Assembly (NCBI GenBank): GCA_964461135.1
Contig: CAYWTB010000038.1
Coordinates: forward strand, 1-39,293
From: RQOF01 sp964461135
GTDB taxonomy: Bacteria; Calditrichota; Calditrichia; RBG-13-44-9
Reading direction: 5' to 3'
Length of the DNA: 39,293 bases
In this document: piece by piece, positions 10,101-17,629 of the stretch
Numbering within the stretch: the first letter of the stretch is position 1
How the letters are laid out: every line of letters begins with the position of its first letter
The notes under the pieces: model-generated
The model's database searches: none
What the model saw: the letters and a program-made list of their open reading frames with translations, nothing else
Told to the model about the DNA's origin: nothing
Position numbers and translations under genes: made by a program

Positions 10101-10719
10101 GGTGGCTGATATGGTTCGTTTTTTTGACGGGAATAATGGAATTTTGTGGGAATTTGTCCGTAATGATTTAACGAAATTCTTCCGGGAAGATACCTGGTCT
10201 TCCAAAGGCTGGGAGGGGCAGGGACTGGTGCTATCCAACGAGGCCAAATCTATGCTCAAGAAAGCCAATGATATCGCTATTGGCCTGGGATTAAAATCGG
10301 GAGGTAATTTCCAGCTGAAATTTAGCCTGCTACCGGATTTACCGTCGCCCGCGGGAATAGTAGAACAAGTGAATCTGGTGATTGACGGCAGTGAAATTGA
10401 ATATCGAATGGGACGTCCAAGGTGGGATGACTTTTCCTGGCCGGGATATGAGGGAGCTGCCGGAGCACGGCTGGAAATTAATACCAAACAGTGGGCCTAC
10501 GCGCCTCTGGAATTTAACAGTAAATGGGGATGGTTCCGTCTGCTGGATCAGGCCGACATCCAGAAAATTTCCGCTTCAAATTTCATGCTGAACTGGAATT
10601 TTTCTTCCGAAACCGCTCCGAAAGTGATAGTAAAATTTAAACTTCGCGCCAGCAGTATCTACAATCCTTTTGCCCAAAAGAATTTCTTTAAGATTGATAT
10701 TCCCAGGCGACTGATGTAA
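7177..10719 (+). CDS. tssM: T6SS membrane channel protein TssM (IcmF)
   Basis: An 1180-residue IcmF/VasK protein, a normal length. Two N-terminal membrane segments (about 12-30 and 38-57) are followed by a cytoplasmic NTPase-like domain with Walker A GPPGAGKTT (131-139), LLDTAGRY (D176) and TKCD (256-259), so the nucleotide site looks intact. A third membrane segment lies at about 436-462. The long periplasmic part ends in the usual IcmF-type beta domain, with the C-terminal NPFAQKNFFKIDIP. TssM spans the envelope and contacts TssJ at the outer membrane. A 140-base gap separates it from tagF. Confidence 0.96.
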   Translation: MKWLLKILKKRNFIIGLVIFILIILILVAGFRFQWPWERQVFGLVVVGFLLIIFTMYTRLQSAKNASLIEQSIKVQAEQNVLGMRPDKRAEIEQIKEQLTAAIEALKKSKLGKGINGKAALYALPWYMFIGPPGAGKTTAIEHSGLEFPFGSNRIRGVGGTRNCDWFFSNSAILLDTAGRYTTEEEDREEWYSFLEMLRKNRKKRPVNGVIIGVSIADLFNATPEEVENHAKIIRARIDELIQKLGVRFPVYLVFTKCDLIQGFVEFFGEFSRVEREQIWGSTFPKNLHNDPDPGGVFRKEFQKLFESLIVARFSRLNSPMKREERRKVYTFPIEFLTGSDHLAKFVEKLFQQNPYQENPRFRGFYFTSGTQEGVPIDRVIQSIARQFNLPQETIEKFDPEMETKSYFIKDLFTEVVIPDQNLVDQTSRMATRRGLFKLGVFSATVILLIIAFIGMLSTYFNFKSDTGGFVNVVNKVKGIRWTEESFTDNFYVLDQYRQSLEQLNDLPFLGGSIYRGNQIVEEGNQLYYSKLKPFVSTYLYDEILARRLTDYLRNDPNVFRDQAYNYLRAYLLLSSDNSKLIGSPPEMEFLKNEVLTLVDTLLEERFNFAYQATQNENLNSLQMLIKKQILYFIEILGNKNYNNPQHPLLTPFDASSSMVDRVRRRLGTPNIYDVYSRVKREGMLKGQPYSIAQALGGRYSEIFEGEVEVPAFYTRDGYETFVSDEFKKVVKHPDQDDWVLGVKAGQLPEEMRDEKAMEEQLWRLYFQEYTKAWWNFLSNLSVRSFDTYSLAADRMKILGDFSESPLRKLLESVSEQTQFETGMDKKARNIGEKLGIDRSQHPVDREFRVIHVLNSDEGGNLTNILGQFELLSGTMESLENESDGRSAEYAATTIQQRSGEFPEALRLIRNSLRGVDIRIQQKLFIRPVLLGWQLILNHTQKYINESWEKQIYDTYRMTLADHYPFNANSMTEAPVADMVRFFDGNNGILWEFVRNDLTKFFREDTWSSKGWEGQGLVLSNEAKSMLKKANDIAIGLGLKSGGNFQLKFSLLPDLPSPAGIVEQVNLVIDGSEIEYRMGRPRWDDFSWPGYEGAAGARLEINTKQWAYAPLEFNSKWGWFRLLDQADIQKISASNFMLNWNFSSETAPKVIVKFKLRASSIYNPFAQKNFFKIDIPRRLM

Positions 10720-10859
10720 AACAACAGGTAGGTTCTATCCCATTGTACCAACTGGAAAATATCACCAACGGGGATGCTTTTCCGGGGGGAATTGTATACC
10801 TGAAATTCAAACGCCTGATTTAATTTTTTTTCTTAACGACTATACCAAGCGGAAATGGA

Positions 10860-11840
10860 ATGAGTGACATGCAATTTTCTCCTGTCTGTTTCGGAAAAAT
10901 ACCGGCCTTTGGTGATTTTGTACGCTATAATGCTGCCAGTAAGGACGTCGAGGCTTTGGATCAATGGTTGCAGGAAGGACTATTTTTTGCTAAAAACAGA
11001 TTGCATCCCAACTGGGATCTTGCATATAAAAAGGCTTCGGCATATCATTTTATATTCCCCTCAAATGAGAATGCCAGATCTCTGATCGGTCTCTTCTCGC
11101 CCAGTTGGGATAAGATCGGCCGCAAATATCCTTTTTTAGTGGCACTCTCCATTGATAATGCTTTTATACATTCAAACCAGCCTGGGCTTGCCCCGCTCAT
11201 CTTCAGTCCGTTTATGGAGAAGGCCGGTTTATTTATAACAGAGGCCATACAGGGACAGATTACACAAAATATCCCGGCCACGGTGGAAGGCCTGGGCAGC
11301 ACCCTGGATCAATTGCCGGGGAATACATTCAATTTATATGATGGGTATAAAAACAATACCTCACTTTCAGAGTATTTTAACCGCTTATTTGGACCTTTCG
11401 ATCGTGAGAAAAAATATCAGGTTTTTCATAATTTAGTAGATTTACTGAAACCGTTAAAAGGGTATGATGTGCGACAATTGAATTACGGATTGCGATTTCC
11501 TCTGGGGACTGATTCTCAATTCAGAATTTATGAGGTCGCATTCTGGCTGGAGATTGTATATAAATTTTTGCCTGCCTATTCCGGTATACCTCACATTTTT
11601 TACAGCTCTTACAATGCCATAAACCATTACTACCTGTTTTTATTTTTCCGGTCACCCTCTCCCAACAATTTTGTGAACCTGATGCAGGTTAACCTGGATA
11701 ATGATTTGATTTACAAGCTGGACGATGTTGCTTCCGATCCCGGTAACTTTGAAAATAAAGTCTCTCCGGAATTGAAAGATCTTTTAACCAATACAGATCT
11801 GAATTTAGGCGGTTTTTTGCAGCAATTTCTTCAGCTGTAA
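10860..11840 (+). CDS. tagF: T6SS-associated protein TagF, with long C-terminal extension
   Basis: A 326-residue protein. The N-terminal half carries the TagF (DUF2094) signature CFGKIPAFGDFVRYN, then ALDQWLQEGL and RKYPFLVALSI. In Pseudomonas and Agrobacterium TagF represses T6SS assembly post-translationally and works with or against the Fha/PpkA pathway. This copy is about 100 residues longer than typical TagF proteins; the C-terminal part (about 150-326) has no motif I recognise. The ATG start lies in GGAAATGGAATGAG, directly after tssM, and tssA follows in 78 bases. Confidence 0.88.
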   Translation: MSDMQFSPVCFGKIPAFGDFVRYNAASKDVEALDQWLQEGLFFAKNRLHPNWDLAYKKASAYHFIFPSNENARSLIGLFSPSWDKIGRKYPFLVALSIDNAFIHSNQPGLAPLIFSPFMEKAGLFITEAIQGQITQNIPATVEGLGSTLDQLPGNTFNLYDGYKNNTSLSEYFNRLFGPFDREKKYQVFHNLVDLLKPLKGYDVRQLNYGLRFPLGTDSQFRIYEVAFWLEIVYKFLPAYSGIPHIFYSSYNAINHYYLFLFFRSPSPNNFVNLMQVNLDNDLIYKLDDVASDPGNFENKVSPELKDLLTNTDLNLGGFLQQFLQL

Positions 11841-11918
11841 TTCAGATCCTCAACTATTTACCGTTTAAAATCATACCGGCTATCATCAAAAAAGATAACT
11901 ACATAGTGGAGTATTTGA

Positions 11919-14396
11919 ATGAGTGAAGTATCTGTTGCTCCCGAAGTCTTAATACTGTTGGAACCCATCTCTCCGGGAGATTCGGGCGGTGTGGATCCTG
12001 AAATGACCCCCAGTTTTATCGGTCTCGAAGCAGAAATGACTAAAATGGGAGATATCAATTATCCGCAATGTGTAAACTGGGCACAGGAGATTCTTAAGAA
12101 TGAAAATAAGCACCTGCGGGTTGCCGGCTGGCTTACCCTCGCGTGGCTGCGTACCGAAGGGCTTACCGGCTTTAAAAACGGATTGCTTCTGATACATGAG
12201 TTGTTGAAACGATATCCGGATAAAATGTTACCGGAAAAGCCGGCTCAACGAAGCAAGGCGATTCAGTATCTGAATAACGAAAAACGTTTTCAGACCACCC
12301 TTAACCATATTCAGTATACGGCTGAACATTCTGAGCTGCTGGAAGACATAATTCAACTTTTAAGGGAGATTACCAAACAGGGCGGGGAAATGTTTTCCGG
12401 GTCTGCACCCGACCTGAATACTATTATAAACCTTCTGCAAGAACGGACGAAAGGAGAACCCGAAAAATCAGCCGCGCCACCCGAAAAGGAAAAACCGGTT
12501 TCATCTGAGCAAACCGTCAGCCGGCAGGATTCCGCTGGTGAGAAAGAGGAGGGGGATGCTCAGGAACAAGAATTACCGGAAGCTAAAGAGGATGTATCCG
12601 GCAAAGAAAATGCCGCAGAGGTCGAAGGGGGAGAAGAAAAAAGTGATGCAGAGCCGGCAGCAAACCAGCAACCTACTGAAGAAAAATTTGACATCCCGGC
12701 TGACGTTTTGGATCTGCTGGATGATATCGATGCTTCCGCGCCCACCGGGGAAGATGCGGAAAACAGTGATAACCAGGACACCATGGTTGCCTATATGAGC
12801 ATGGAAACCGAAATGAGAAAGTACAGCGGTAATGATTATGCGCAATGTCTGAAATGGGGGCGGGAAATTCTTCAGACAAAAAGCAAGCACCTCCGGGTGA
12901 CCATATGGTTGTTTATTGCCTGGTTCCGTACAGAAAAAATCACCGGTTTTAAAAAGGGAATTCTTCTGTTGTCAGAACTTCTGAAAAAATACGGTAAGCA
13001 GCTTTATCCGGAGACGGATGCGCATAAGATTAATATCCTCCAATTACTGAATACTGACACTCGCTTTAAAATTTTTGAAAAGATCAAACCTGATAATGCC
13101 AATGCGGCAGAACTGGTTGAAATTGGAAAGATTTTTTCCCGGTTTTCCTCTCAATGTCAAAATTTGTTTCCTGATAATCCTCCCAAATTAAACGTTATTT
13201 CCGGGATAATAGAAGAAAGCGGGCAGGCTGCTCAGGCCATCCTGAGCAGGGAAAGCGGGAAAAGTGAGGGAGCTGCCTCCGGTGCAGGAACTGCGGCCGG
13301 AGAGGAGAGAGGCGGAACAGCCGGTGCTGCCCCTGCCAGTGGCGCTACACCCGGGCCCTCTCAAAAAAGTTATTCCACCGGAGCAGCTGTTCCTACAGGA
13401 CAGGGTCAGGACATTTCTTCAGAAAAGGATGCTATGCTTGCCATTAAGAAATCCCTTCTGTTTTTCTTTGAAGAAGAGAGTAAGGATGGCAAAAATCGTA
13501 AAATACCGGATGATTCTTCCATTTACGGACTTTCCCGTATTTTGCGATGGGGCAAATTAAAGCTTCCGGTTAATCAGGATAAAGTGACTCAGATTGAACA
13601 ACCCAATGAACAGAAGCAGATTTATATTCAGAAACTCATAAGCAGTGAGGACCATGATGCGCTGATATCTGAGCTGGAGGTTAATTTTTTAAACCGGGAA
13701 GAATTCCCATACTGGTTTGATGCCCAGCGATTTCTCACTCAAGCGCTGGAAAAAAAGGGAGGAAAATTTCTGGAAGCGGCCCAGGAAATCAAATTTCATC
13801 TGGCCAGATTAATTAATCGTTGGCCGGCAATGTCCAGGTTAATGTTTCGGGATAAAAAAACACCATTTGCAAGTCCGGAAACACTTACCTGGCTGGAGGA
13901 GGAGGTAAAGGATGTCTTGGGCGGCGGTAAAACCAAAGAAAAAATTCTTCCACCGATTGTAGGTGAAGATTATAATCCCATCAATCAGGAATATGAAACG
14001 GCCTGTGAAGAATTGCCGGCAAATTTTGAAAAAAATGCAAAATCCATGCAGACCGCCATTGCCGGAGATACCCGTCCCAAAGGGCGGTTTCTAAGGCTGT
14101 TAAATCTGGCCAACTATTGCTATTTGGCAAAGAAGTATTCCATAGCAAAGGTGTTGTTCAACCAGTTAATGGATCAGATTGATGAGTACAATATTATTGA
14201 ATGGGAACGGTCACTGTGTGTTTCTGTCTGGCAGTCTACCTATATAAATAATCAAAAATTGCTGGATAATAAACTGAGCACTCAACAGAAAGAACTAATT
14301 GAAACGCAGCAAAACACATTGTTCGATAGAATTGGCAAATATGATTCAGTACTTGCATTAAATCTAAACAATCACGGACAAAACAAAGGAGAGTAA
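11919..14396 (+). CDS. tssA: T6SS TssA with duplicated ImpA_N domain
   Basis: An 825-residue protein, well above the usual 350-550 for TssA. Two ImpA_N domains are visible, at about 9-135 and 262-395. They share long matches such as YPQCVNW/YAQCLKW, KHLRV and RTE(G/K)(L/I)TGFK, so the domain was duplicated in tandem. Charged, Glu/Lys/Ala-rich linkers (about 170-255) and an Ala/Gly-rich linker (about 425-490) separate the parts. Residues 500-825 form a VasJ-type C-terminal domain ending in a helical segment (FLRLLNLANYCYLA, WERSLCVSVWQSTY). TssA starts or caps sheath assembly. tssB follows after only 2 bases, so the two are probably translated together. Confidence 0.9.
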   Translation: MSEVSVAPEVLILLEPISPGDSGGVDPEMTPSFIGLEAEMTKMGDINYPQCVNWAQEILKNENKHLRVAGWLTLAWLRTEGLTGFKNGLLLIHELLKRYPDKMLPEKPAQRSKAIQYLNNEKRFQTTLNHIQYTAEHSELLEDIIQLLREITKQGGEMFSGSAPDLNTIINLLQERTKGEPEKSAAPPEKEKPVSSEQTVSRQDSAGEKEEGDAQEQELPEAKEDVSGKENAAEVEGGEEKSDAEPAANQQPTEEKFDIPADVLDLLDDIDASAPTGEDAENSDNQDTMVAYMSMETEMRKYSGNDYAQCLKWGREILQTKSKHLRVTIWLFIAWFRTEKITGFKKGILLLSELLKKYGKQLYPETDAHKINILQLLNTDTRFKIFEKIKPDNANAAELVEIGKIFSRFSSQCQNLFPDNPPKLNVISGIIEESGQAAQAILSRESGKSEGAASGAGTAAGEERGGTAGAAPASGATPGPSQKSYSTGAAVPTGQGQDISSEKDAMLAIKKSLLFFFEEESKDGKNRKIPDDSSIYGLSRILRWGKLKLPVNQDKVTQIEQPNEQKQIYIQKLISSEDHDALISELEVNFLNREEFPYWFDAQRFLTQALEKKGGKFLEAAQEIKFHLARLINRWPAMSRLMFRDKKTPFASPETLTWLEEEVKDVLGGGKTKEKILPPIVGEDYNPINQEYETACEELPANFEKNAKSMQTAIAGDTRPKGRFLRLLNLANYCYLAKKYSIAKVLFNQLMDQIDEYNIIEWERSLCVSVWQSTYINNQKLLDNKLSTQQKELIETQQNTLFDRIGKYDSVLALNLNNHGQNKGE

Positions 14397-14398
14397 TT

Positions 14399-14929
14399 AT
14401 GGCAAAGCAACCAACCCCCAAAATAAAGGAAAGGGTTAAGGTACAGATTCTCCCCAGCAGCGATGCGAAGGAGAGTGTGGAGCTGGATTATCGATTATTT
14501 GTTACAGGTAATTATTCCCATAGTGAACCCGGTTCGCACAAAGACGGGGATGGCACCCTGAAGGACCGGCATGTGCGGGAAATTAAAAACAAAAGGGATT
14601 TTAAGACAGTCTTGGAGGATCTGAATCCTAAGTTAAAAATTACTGTTCCGAATAAACTCGCGGAAGATTCCGGCGGTGAGATTGAGGTGAATCTCGATGT
14701 CAAGGATATGAAAGATTTTCATCCGGATGAAATTGCAAAAAATGTTGAGCCGCTTCAAAAACTACTGGAAGCCCGAGAAAAACTGAAACAATTAAAGATG
14801 CAGGTATTACGGGATGCAAAGTTACGCAAAGCGATTGAAGGGGTGCTAAAAGATGGTAGTGGCAGTATTGAGGATTTAATGGCAAAACTTGCACCCGAGC
14901 AAAAAACCAAGGAAAAGAAGGAGAAATAA
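14399..14929 (+). CDS. tssB: T6SS sheath small subunit TssB (VipA)
   Basis: A 176-residue TssB. The family pattern is clear: RVKVQILP near the N-terminus, LDYRLFVTGNYSH, then RHVREIKNKRDFKTVLEDLNPKL, and DMKDFHPDEIAKNVEPLQKLLEAR. The last 25 residues are Lys/Glu-rich. TssB pairs with TssC to build the contractile sheath, and tssC begins 3 bases after its stop, a spacing typical of stoichiometric partners. Nothing unusual. Confidence 0.97.
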   Translation: MAKQPTPKIKERVKVQILPSSDAKESVELDYRLFVTGNYSHSEPGSHKDGDGTLKDRHVREIKNKRDFKTVLEDLNPKLKITVPNKLAEDSGGEIEVNLDVKDMKDFHPDEIAKNVEPLQKLLEAREKLKQLKMQVLRDAKLRKAIEGVLKDGSGSIEDLMAKLAPEQKTKEKKEK

Positions 14930-14932
14930 ATT

Positions 14933-16396
14933 ATGGCTGAAAAAGTAAAAAAAGAGCAGGAAACACAGGTTGAAGAAGGAACGGTGGATCAACTGTTAGG
15001 TCTGCTCGAAACCGATGAACAAAAAGGAGCTTTGCAGGAATTTATTACCCGCATTGGAAAGGAACATGAGGTTCAGCGGATTACCGGTGCATTAGTGGAT
15101 TCTTATATCGCGGAAATTGATAAAGTATTAAGTGAACAGATGGACGAAATCATTCATAATGAAGACTTTCAGGCATTGGAGTCCAGCTGGCGCGGGTTAC
15201 ATTTTTTAGTACAAGGCACCGAATTTTCCAAACCAGTTAAAATTGAAATTCTGGATGTTGCCAAGGAAGAACTTTTTGAGGACCTGGAAGAATCAGCCAG
15301 TGGTGAGGGTTATGAAAAAGATTCGGCCCTATGGCATCATATTTACTGGAATGCCTACGATAAGGTTGGGGGCCATCCCTACACTGCCATAATATCTGAT
15401 TACCAGTTTGATAATACCGCGCAGGACATCAAAATGCTGCGTCATGCGTCGGTGTTAAGTGAAATGGCACAGATACCGTTTGTAGGGAATGCCAGTGCAA
15501 AGTTCTTTGGGAGCAAGGATTACGGTGAAGTCATGAATAACCGGTTTTTGAGTGACATCATAAACGAAGATGCCAAGTATACCGCCTGGCGTTCCTTCCG
15601 GGATGATGACCGCTCAAAATATATTGGTCTGACTCTGCCCCGCTTTTTAGGCAGGTTGCCCTATGGCAGCGAAACGGATCCCACAAAGAATTTTAATTAT
15701 AATGAAGGGGTCTATACGGGTGGAAAAGATCACAGCTTATGGGCCAATGCTTCTTTTGCCCTGGCCTCCAATATGATCCGCAGTTTCGAACAGTGGGGAT
15801 GGAGCGTTAAAATTGTGGGGGTTGACTCGGGTGGACGCGTGGAGAATCTACCCACACCCACCTACCAGGAACGTGGACAGACAAAATTGAAAGTCCCTGT
15901 TGAGGCATCGGTCGGCCAGGCGAAAGACCAGGAACTTTGTGATCTGGGGTTTATTCCTCTGGCCCATTGGGATCGTACCGATTATGCCTGCTTTTTTGAG
16001 GTCCCCTCAACCCAGCGCGCAAAAGTGATTAAAAATGATCCTGAGGCAACTGCGAATTTTTCGGTGGGCGCCCGCCTTCAGTATACCATGTTGGTGACGC
16101 GGATTGCCCATTATTTGAAATATCGTCAGTTAAGGTTTGTGGGCAGGAATGCCGGTGCCGGGGATATCAAGAACGATTTATCAAAGTGGCTGGATACTCT
16201 GGTGTCGGACTTTCCCAATCCGGCCGAGTCCGTAGTAGCCGAACGACCCTTACGCTCTTATCAACTGGATGTTCATGAACTGGAAGACCGGCCGGGAGTC
16301 TTTCAGATTACGGCCGAATTTCGACCTCATGTTTCAATCGTGGGTATGGATATTAATCTGAAGCTGGTGGCCTATCATTCCGGTGAAGAAAAATAG
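14933..16396 (+). CDS. tssC: T6SS sheath large subunit TssC (VipB)
   Basis: A 487-residue TssC of normal length. Signatures include ESSWRGLHFLV, then SALWHHIYWNAYDKVGGHPY, LPRFLGRLPYG and the C-terminal YQLDVHELEDRPGVFQI with the FRPHVSIVGMDINLKLVA strand. TssC and TssB interlock as the sheath that ClpV later disassembles. A ribosome site AAGGAGAAA overlaps the end of tssB. A 207-base gap without a gene separates it from hcp, leaving room for a separate hcp promoter, though none was identified. Confidence 0.97.
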   Translation: MAEKVKKEQETQVEEGTVDQLLGLLETDEQKGALQEFITRIGKEHEVQRITGALVDSYIAEIDKVLSEQMDEIIHNEDFQALESSWRGLHFLVQGTEFSKPVKIEILDVAKEELFEDLEESASGEGYEKDSALWHHIYWNAYDKVGGHPYTAIISDYQFDNTAQDIKMLRHASVLSEMAQIPFVGNASAKFFGSKDYGEVMNNRFLSDIINEDAKYTAWRSFRDDDRSKYIGLTLPRFLGRLPYGSETDPTKNFNYNEGVYTGGKDHSLWANASFALASNMIRSFEQWGWSVKIVGVDSGGRVENLPTPTYQERGQTKLKVPVEASVGQAKDQELCDLGFIPLAHWDRTDYACFFEVPSTQRAKVIKNDPEATANFSVGARLQYTMLVTRIAHYLKYRQLRFVGRNAGAGDIKNDLSKWLDTLVSDFPNPAESVVAERPLRSYQLDVHELEDRPGVFQITAEFRPHVSIVGMDINLKLVAYHSGEEK

Positions 16397-16603
16397 TATG
16401 AATTGAACTTCTGGTTATTAAAAAAAGTGTCGCTGTTCAATTCGGTGCAAACGTATTAAGCTCTCTTATTCTTTATGATTATACAGGATTCAAATCTTTC
16501 CGGTCAAAAGATACTGATTTTTTTAAAAGGGTTTTTTGTTCAAGTACACCAAGACCTTTTAATCATTTTTTTTAAACACCCACTAATATAAAGGAGACTT
16601 ATC

Positions 16604-17068
16604 ATGGCAATGAAAGGTGAGTTAACGGTAAAAAACCACGAGGGAACGCAGCTTGAAGGTCCCCGGGAGAATGGAAGTAGTCTGGTTTTTGAATATAACC
16701 ACCAGGTTTACCTCCCATTCGATGCGGAAGAAAACAAGATTCAGGGATCACGCAGAATTGCGGCATTCACACTTATTAAAGATGTGGATCAGTTATCACC
16801 CCAGCTTTATGAAATGGTGTGCCTGGGGCGGACCTGCAAAGAAGTATCGATAACACTTTACCGCATTAATTCAGAAGGTGACGAAAAGCCGTATTTCACT
16901 TACAAGTTGGAGGATGCCAAAATTGTCAGTGTGGACGATTACATGCCCTCGACAAAGTATGTGGAAAATGAGAATGTCGGTCACCTGGAAAAGGTAAGAT
17001 TCCTGGCCAAAAAATTTACCTGGGAATATCTGGAAGGTGGAATTATCTACACGGAAGAATCATTCTGA
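16604..17068 (+). CDS. hcp: T6SS inner-tube protein Hcp (TssD)
   Basis: A 154-residue Hcp of the Hcp1/TssD family. Typical elements are the N-terminal FEYNHQVYLPFDA, SRRIAAFTLIKDVDQLSPQLYEMVC and the C-terminal LEKVRFLAKKFTWEYLEGGIIYTEES. Hcp hexamers stack to form the tube inside the TssBC sheath and are expelled with the spike. The ATG follows a strong AAGGAG ribosome site (16591-16596), as expected for a highly made protein. A large stem-loop lies 16 bases after the stop. The gene sits alone between tssC and tssE with gaps on both sides. Confidence 0.95.
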   Translation: MAMKGELTVKNHEGTQLEGPRENGSSLVFEYNHQVYLPFDAEENKIQGSRRIAAFTLIKDVDQLSPQLYEMVCLGRTCKEVSITLYRINSEGDEKPYFTYKLEDAKIVSVDDYMPSTKYVENENVGHLEKVRFLAKKFTWEYLEGGIIYTEESF

Positions 17069-17084
17069 TAATGGAGTATCCCGT

Positions 17085-17129
17085 GTCCGGGGAAGCAGAG
17101 ACTCTGTAGTCCTCTGCTCCCAACCGGAC
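17085..17129 (+). terminator. Stem-loop after hcp
   Basis: An outer stem GTCCGG (17085-17090) with CCGGAC (17124-17129) encloses an inner stem AGCAGAG (17094-17100) with CTCTGCT (17112-17118). There is no T-run, so it is more likely a processing or mRNA-protecting hairpin, or a partial terminator, that raises hcp mRNA over downstream tssE, than a classical Rho-independent terminator. This function is inferred. Confidence 0.55.
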
Positions 17130-17179
17130 CGGAGAAATTAATTTCTTGCCTTGCAAATAAACCCAGGGAAATTAATGCA

Positions 17180-17629
17180 GTGGAAAATTTAAGTCTGTAC
17201 GATTTGTTAGTCGGATGTTTTTTCCTTAAAGGCGATGATCCCGGCGATGCCGATGATTCCTATTTTGATCGCATGCAGGAAGATGAAAAGCTGCGGCAGA
17301 GCATTGTTGAAAACCTGAAAATGGTTCTGCAAACCAGACGTGGGTCAGTCAAACACCTGCCGGATTTTGGAATTCCTGATATCCGGCAGATTTATTTTGA
17401 TGAGGGAACCATAGAATCCGTCCCCGATCAAATTCGCGAAACCATTTTAAAATATGAGCCCCGCCTGGCGGAGGTGCGGGTACGCAAAAAGGAATTTGAT
17501 GAAAAAAACATGCGAATGACCCTGGAAATTTCGGCTCAAATCAAGCAGATACCGGGTAAAGAGGTCTTGTTTACAGAGTTTTCCAGCACGGGCTGGACCA
17601 AAGTATTCTTTGAAAGAGATGCCAAATGA
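17180..17629 (+). CDS. tssE: T6SS baseplate wedge protein TssE (gp25-like)
   Basis: A 149-residue gp25/W-like baseplate protein. The family motif lies in RRGSVKHLPDFGIPDI, followed by the EPRLAEVRVRKKEFDE strand region. TssE starts sheath polymerisation together with TssF and TssG. The start is GTG 17180 behind CAGGGAA; the ATG at 17175 is out of frame and soon stops. Its stop overlaps the tssF start as ATGA (17626-17629), a sign of coupled translation. Confidence 0.93.
   Translation: MENLSLYDLLVGCFFLKGDDPGDADDSYFDRMQEDEKLRQSIVENLKMVLQTRRGSVKHLPDFGIPDIRQIYFDEGTIESVPDQIRETILKYEPRLAEVRVRKKEFDEKNMRMTLEISAQIKQIPGKEVLFTEFSSTGWTKVFFERDAK

Noticed and set aside
10743..10823. 26-codon frame with TTG start between tssM and tagF
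   Set aside because: Poor ribosome site, very short, no similarity I can recognise; the following T-run has no stem before it.
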